A DNA stretch of 64,000 nucleotides, taken from Streptomyces sp. NBC_00457. Lineage in GTDB: Bacteria > Actinomycetota > Actinomycetes > Streptomycetales > Streptomycetaceae. Made by a program: the position numbers and the translations under genes. Each line of letters opens with the position of its first letter. Position 1 is the stretch's first letter. Below, one piece after another: positions 63,228 to 64,000 of the stretch. The notes under the pieces are model-generated. The model did not search any database. It had not been told where the DNA came from and was given only the letters and a program-made list of their open reading frames with translations. The DNA lies in the NCBI RefSeq assembly GCF_036014015.1, contig NZ_CP107905.1, positions 5,580,001 to 5,644,000 of the forward strand, written 5' to 3'.

Positions 63228-63551
63228 ATGGCAAGCATCCGTACCGCCCGCGTCATCGCCGCCGTTTCCGCCCTTCCGCTCGCCGCGGCTCTCTTCGCCG
63301 GCGTCGCGACGGCGGACACCGGCGCCCTCGCGGGCGACGGATCGAACGCGACCGCCACCAATGCCTCCGCCGGCATCATCGGCAGCGGCGTCGGCGACGA
63401 CAACAACGGCAACTCGTCCACCACACAGCAGCAGGCGGTGGGCGACGGCGCCTCGAACCAGAGCAACACCGCCCAGGTCGACGGCTCCGCCTTCACGGCC
63501 ATCAACCAGGGCAACGAGAACGTCGCCGTCGGCTTCGCGCCCCTCTGGTGA
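63228..63551 (+). CDS. Small secreted Asn/Gly/Ser-rich protein
   Basis: 107 residues from ATG 63228, with TGGAGGAA upstream. Signal peptide (ARVIAAVSALPLAAALFAGV, cut near ATA). The mature ~77 residues are rich in Asn, Gly, Ala, Ser and Thr (DGSNATATNASAGIIGSGVG, DGASNQSNTAQVDGSAFTAI) without Cys, ending GFAPLW. Alternating polar residues recall curlin- or aggregate-forming proteins. Like chaplins it is small and exported, but lacks the chaplin domain. No family recognised. Confidence 0.75.
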   Translation: MASIRTARVIAAVSALPLAAALFAGVATADTGALAGDGSNATATNASAGIIGSGVGDDNNGNSSTTQQQAVGDGASNQSNTAQVDGSAFTAINQGNENVAVGFAPLW

Positions 63552-63719
63552 GACCGGGAGGGCCGGCCCTCGGGCGCCGGTCCTGAACTCCCTTGTGGGG
63601 TGTGCTCTGTGGGGTGGTCACACGTCCGCGCGGCGGTGCTTCGGCACCGCCGCGCAGGCGTTTTCCGCGTGAGACAGGCGCTTTCCGGGCGCGGGCGACG
63701 ACCTTGACAGAGCACGGTA

Positions 63720-63736
63720 TCTGACGGACAGTCAGA
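63720..63736. promoter_or_regulatory. Inverted repeat, probable TetR-type operator
   Basis: TCTGAC-GGACA-GTCAGA, a perfect 6-bp inverted repeat with five-base centre, 39 bases before the acyl-CoA dehydrogenase start. TTGACA at 63704-63709 is a fitting -35 element, so the operator covers the promoter. Operators of this kind precede fatty-acid or steroid degradation genes controlled by TetR regulators. Confidence 0.6.
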
Positions 63737-63774
63737 AACCCTCAGCCCGTACGACGTCCCGGAGGGCCGTCACC

Positions 63775-64000
63775 GTGCACCTCGCCCCCACCGAGCGCCA
63801 GCGGCGGCTGCGCGCCGAGCTGCGTACGTACTTCCGGGCCCTCATGCCGGACGGACCGCCCCCTGTTGAGGAGCACGCGCGCGTGCGCGCACTGCGACGT
63901 CGTATCGGCGCGGACGGCTGGCTGGGGCTCGGATGGCCCGTCGAGTACGGCGGTCAGGGCCGGGGCGCGGACGAGCAGTTCGTCTTCTTCGACGAGGCGT
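63775..64000 (+). CDS. Acyl-CoA dehydrogenase (N-terminal part)
   Basis: 75 residues visible from GTG 63775, with GGAGGG eight bases upstream; cut by the window edge. The sequence LRAELRTYFRALMPDGPPP, then GADGWLGLGWPVEYGGQGRG and EQFVFFDEA, is the N-terminal domain of acyl-CoA dehydrogenases of the type used in lipid or sterol degradation. A probable TetR operator lies before it. The catalytic Glu and FAD site are beyond the window. Confidence 0.88.
   Translation, partial: MHLAPTERQRRLRAELRTYFRALMPDGPPPVEEHARVRALRRRIGADGWLGLGWPVEYGGQGRGADEQFVFFDEA

Overview
This is a chromosomal window from a Streptomyces species. The DNA is very GC rich, codons end in G or C, many starts are GTG, and the proteins match streptomycete families. 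The left edge is the end of ssgA, and the order ssgA, YibE/F, thiC, hisC, cydAB-cydDC, serS, pheA, DyP/copper genes, pepP, HtrA protease is, from memory, that of the S. coelicolor core around SCO3926-SCO3977. The window therefore probably lies in the oriC-proximal arm. This fits the several ParB (parS) sites of the form GTTTCACGTGAAAC and a cluster of DnaA boxes between pheA and serS.

Layout. 0-7.6 kb: ssgA (partial), YibE/F transporter, TPP riboswitch and thiC, a membrane protein, a metallophosphoesterase and a LacI-type regulator. 8-18 kb: hisC-type aminotransferase, an MFS pump, a Rex-type operator with cydA-cydB-cydDC (cytochrome bd oxidase and its assembly exporter), and a secreted M23 peptidase. 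18-25.6 kb: HAD phosphatase, F420-type LLM oxidoreductase, KptA, and a four-gene translationally coupled operon (M24 peptidase-like, EphD-like hydrolase/SDR fusion, metal-dependent hydrolase, MerR regulator). 25.8-29.4 kb: two ATPase/permease pairs of an ABC-2 system. 30-34 kb: tRNA-Ser(GCT), HAD-serS operon, DnaA-box region, pheA. 34-40 kb: copper delivery and DyP peroxidase cluster (DtpA-like, CopCD, PCuAC, Sco, YcnI). 40-51 kb: anti-sigma-type kinase, secreted lipase, acetyltransferase, secreted intradiol dioxygenase, CitG/MdcB-like protein, MFS pump, a frameshifted MocR regulator, pepP and a SpoIIE/PP2C-like protein with altered metal ligands. 51-56.7 kb: PrimPol-like protein, secreted protein, SEC-C protein, second anti-sigma-type kinase, GDPD and HtrA-like protease.

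56.7-60 kb is a small genomic island. It is inserted in tRNA-Ser(TGA) and bounded by an exact 53-bp repeat of the tRNA 3' half. It carries a few small unknown genes, an acetyltransferase and a zinc-ribbon protein, but no recognisable integrase. To its right lie an ECF sigma factor with its membrane partner, a second PrimPol-domain protein, a small secreted Asn/Gly-rich protein and the start of an acyl-CoA dehydrogenase gene.

The signals that annotation would most easily miss are: parS sites placed inside a riboswitch, at a gene start and as the core of a 30-bp palindrome; the DnaA-box cluster; the 12-bp palindrome CACGCGCGCGTG, seen eight times and far above chance; the tRNA-Ser island; a 19-bp inverted repeat inside the island; the MocR frameshift; and the degenerate PP2C active site.
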